From Alloyangia pacifica (GTDB lineage: Bacteria; Pseudomonadota; Alphaproteobacteria; Rhodobacterales; Rhodobacteraceae): DNA of 64,000 nucleotides. Both the position numbers and the translations under genes were made by a program. Shown in pieces: positions 63,961 to 64,000 of this stretch. The stretch is taken from NCBI RefSeq assembly GCF_003111685.1, contig NZ_CP022189.1, forward strand, positions 2,062,001 to 2,126,000. Direction: 5' to 3'. The notes beneath the pieces were generated by a model that was given only the letters and a program-made list of their open reading frames with translations, had not been told where the DNA came from and searched no databases. Within the stretch, counting starts at the first letter, position 1. Every line of letters starts with the position of its first letter.

Positions 63961-64000
63961 GGGCGGTCTCCTTGTCGCGAGACTGCTTAGAGAGAAGCGC

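Overview
The window is a stretch of ordinary chromosome from a high-GC alphaproteobacterium, most likely a marine Rhodobacteraceae (Roseobacter-group) species. The grounds are the gene content and order: an NDUFA12-type complex I subunit, a UPF0262 protein, a DUF6280 protein beside efp, a PccR/ScfR-type regulator, and the block hisD - UPF0262 - LMW phosphatase ... infA - maf - RNase E/G - yacG. I see no rRNA, tRNA, CRISPR array, insertion sequence, integrase or phage block. Coding density is high and no gap between genes exceeds about 240 bases.

Layout. 1-7.9 kb: a lipoprotein-release permease (cut by the window edge), two PLP aminotransferases, a phosphatase translationally coupled to an MsbA-like exporter, a YgfZ-type protein and an acetyltransferase. 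8-13.5 kb: efp, DUF6280, a PopZ-like polar protein, pcm-like/tolC and two small envelope proteins. 13.6-19 kb: gamma-glutamyltransferase, a DMSO/biotin-sulfoxide-reductase-type molybdoenzyme and an orphan FliM-like protein. 19.1-31.6 kb: an apparent small-acid sensing and assimilation locus (symporter-fused histidine kinase, small membrane protein, stand-alone receiver protein, ScfR-family regulator, five-gene HAAT-type ABC importer, acetyl-CoA synthetase). 32.6-36.8 kb: accBC, aat, DUF2155, MlaD-like, NDUFA12, RidA. 37-41.6 kb: clpXP, a zinc-type CDF exporter, riboflavin synthase. 41.8-46.4 kb: capsule genes kpsS / Wza-like / kpsC. 46.4-49.6 kb: zur-znuCB and divergent znuA. 49.8-54.6 kb: Fec-type siderophore importer plus siderophore-interacting reductase. 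54.6-57.2 kb: 5-oxoprolinase pxpBCA. 57.4-64 kb: yacG, short RNase E/G, maf, infA, then a nitrilase-GNAT-SnoaL cassette, LMW phosphatase, UPF0262 and hisD.

How it works together. The most coherent unit is the 12-kb block at 19.1-31.6 kb. A sodium-solute-symporter histidine kinase of the CrbS/CbrA type, a receiver protein without an output domain and a short-chain acyl-CoA regulator sit next to an importer and acetyl-CoA synthetase. Together they suggest sensing, uptake and activation of acetate or a related small acid or amide; the substrate is not provable from sequence. Two metal-acquisition blocks (zinc, then ferric siderophore) are adjacent, and the zur/znuA gap carries Zur-like half-sites plus an 11-bp perfect inverted repeat.

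I found no clearly novel defence or mobile system. The best candidates for new biology are the sensor module with its unassigned two-helix protein, hairpins that bury ribosome-binding sites (GNAT gene at 7.9 kb, aat), a rare-codon island inside acs, a kpsC gene with no ordinary start codon, and a short RNase E/G paired with YacG.
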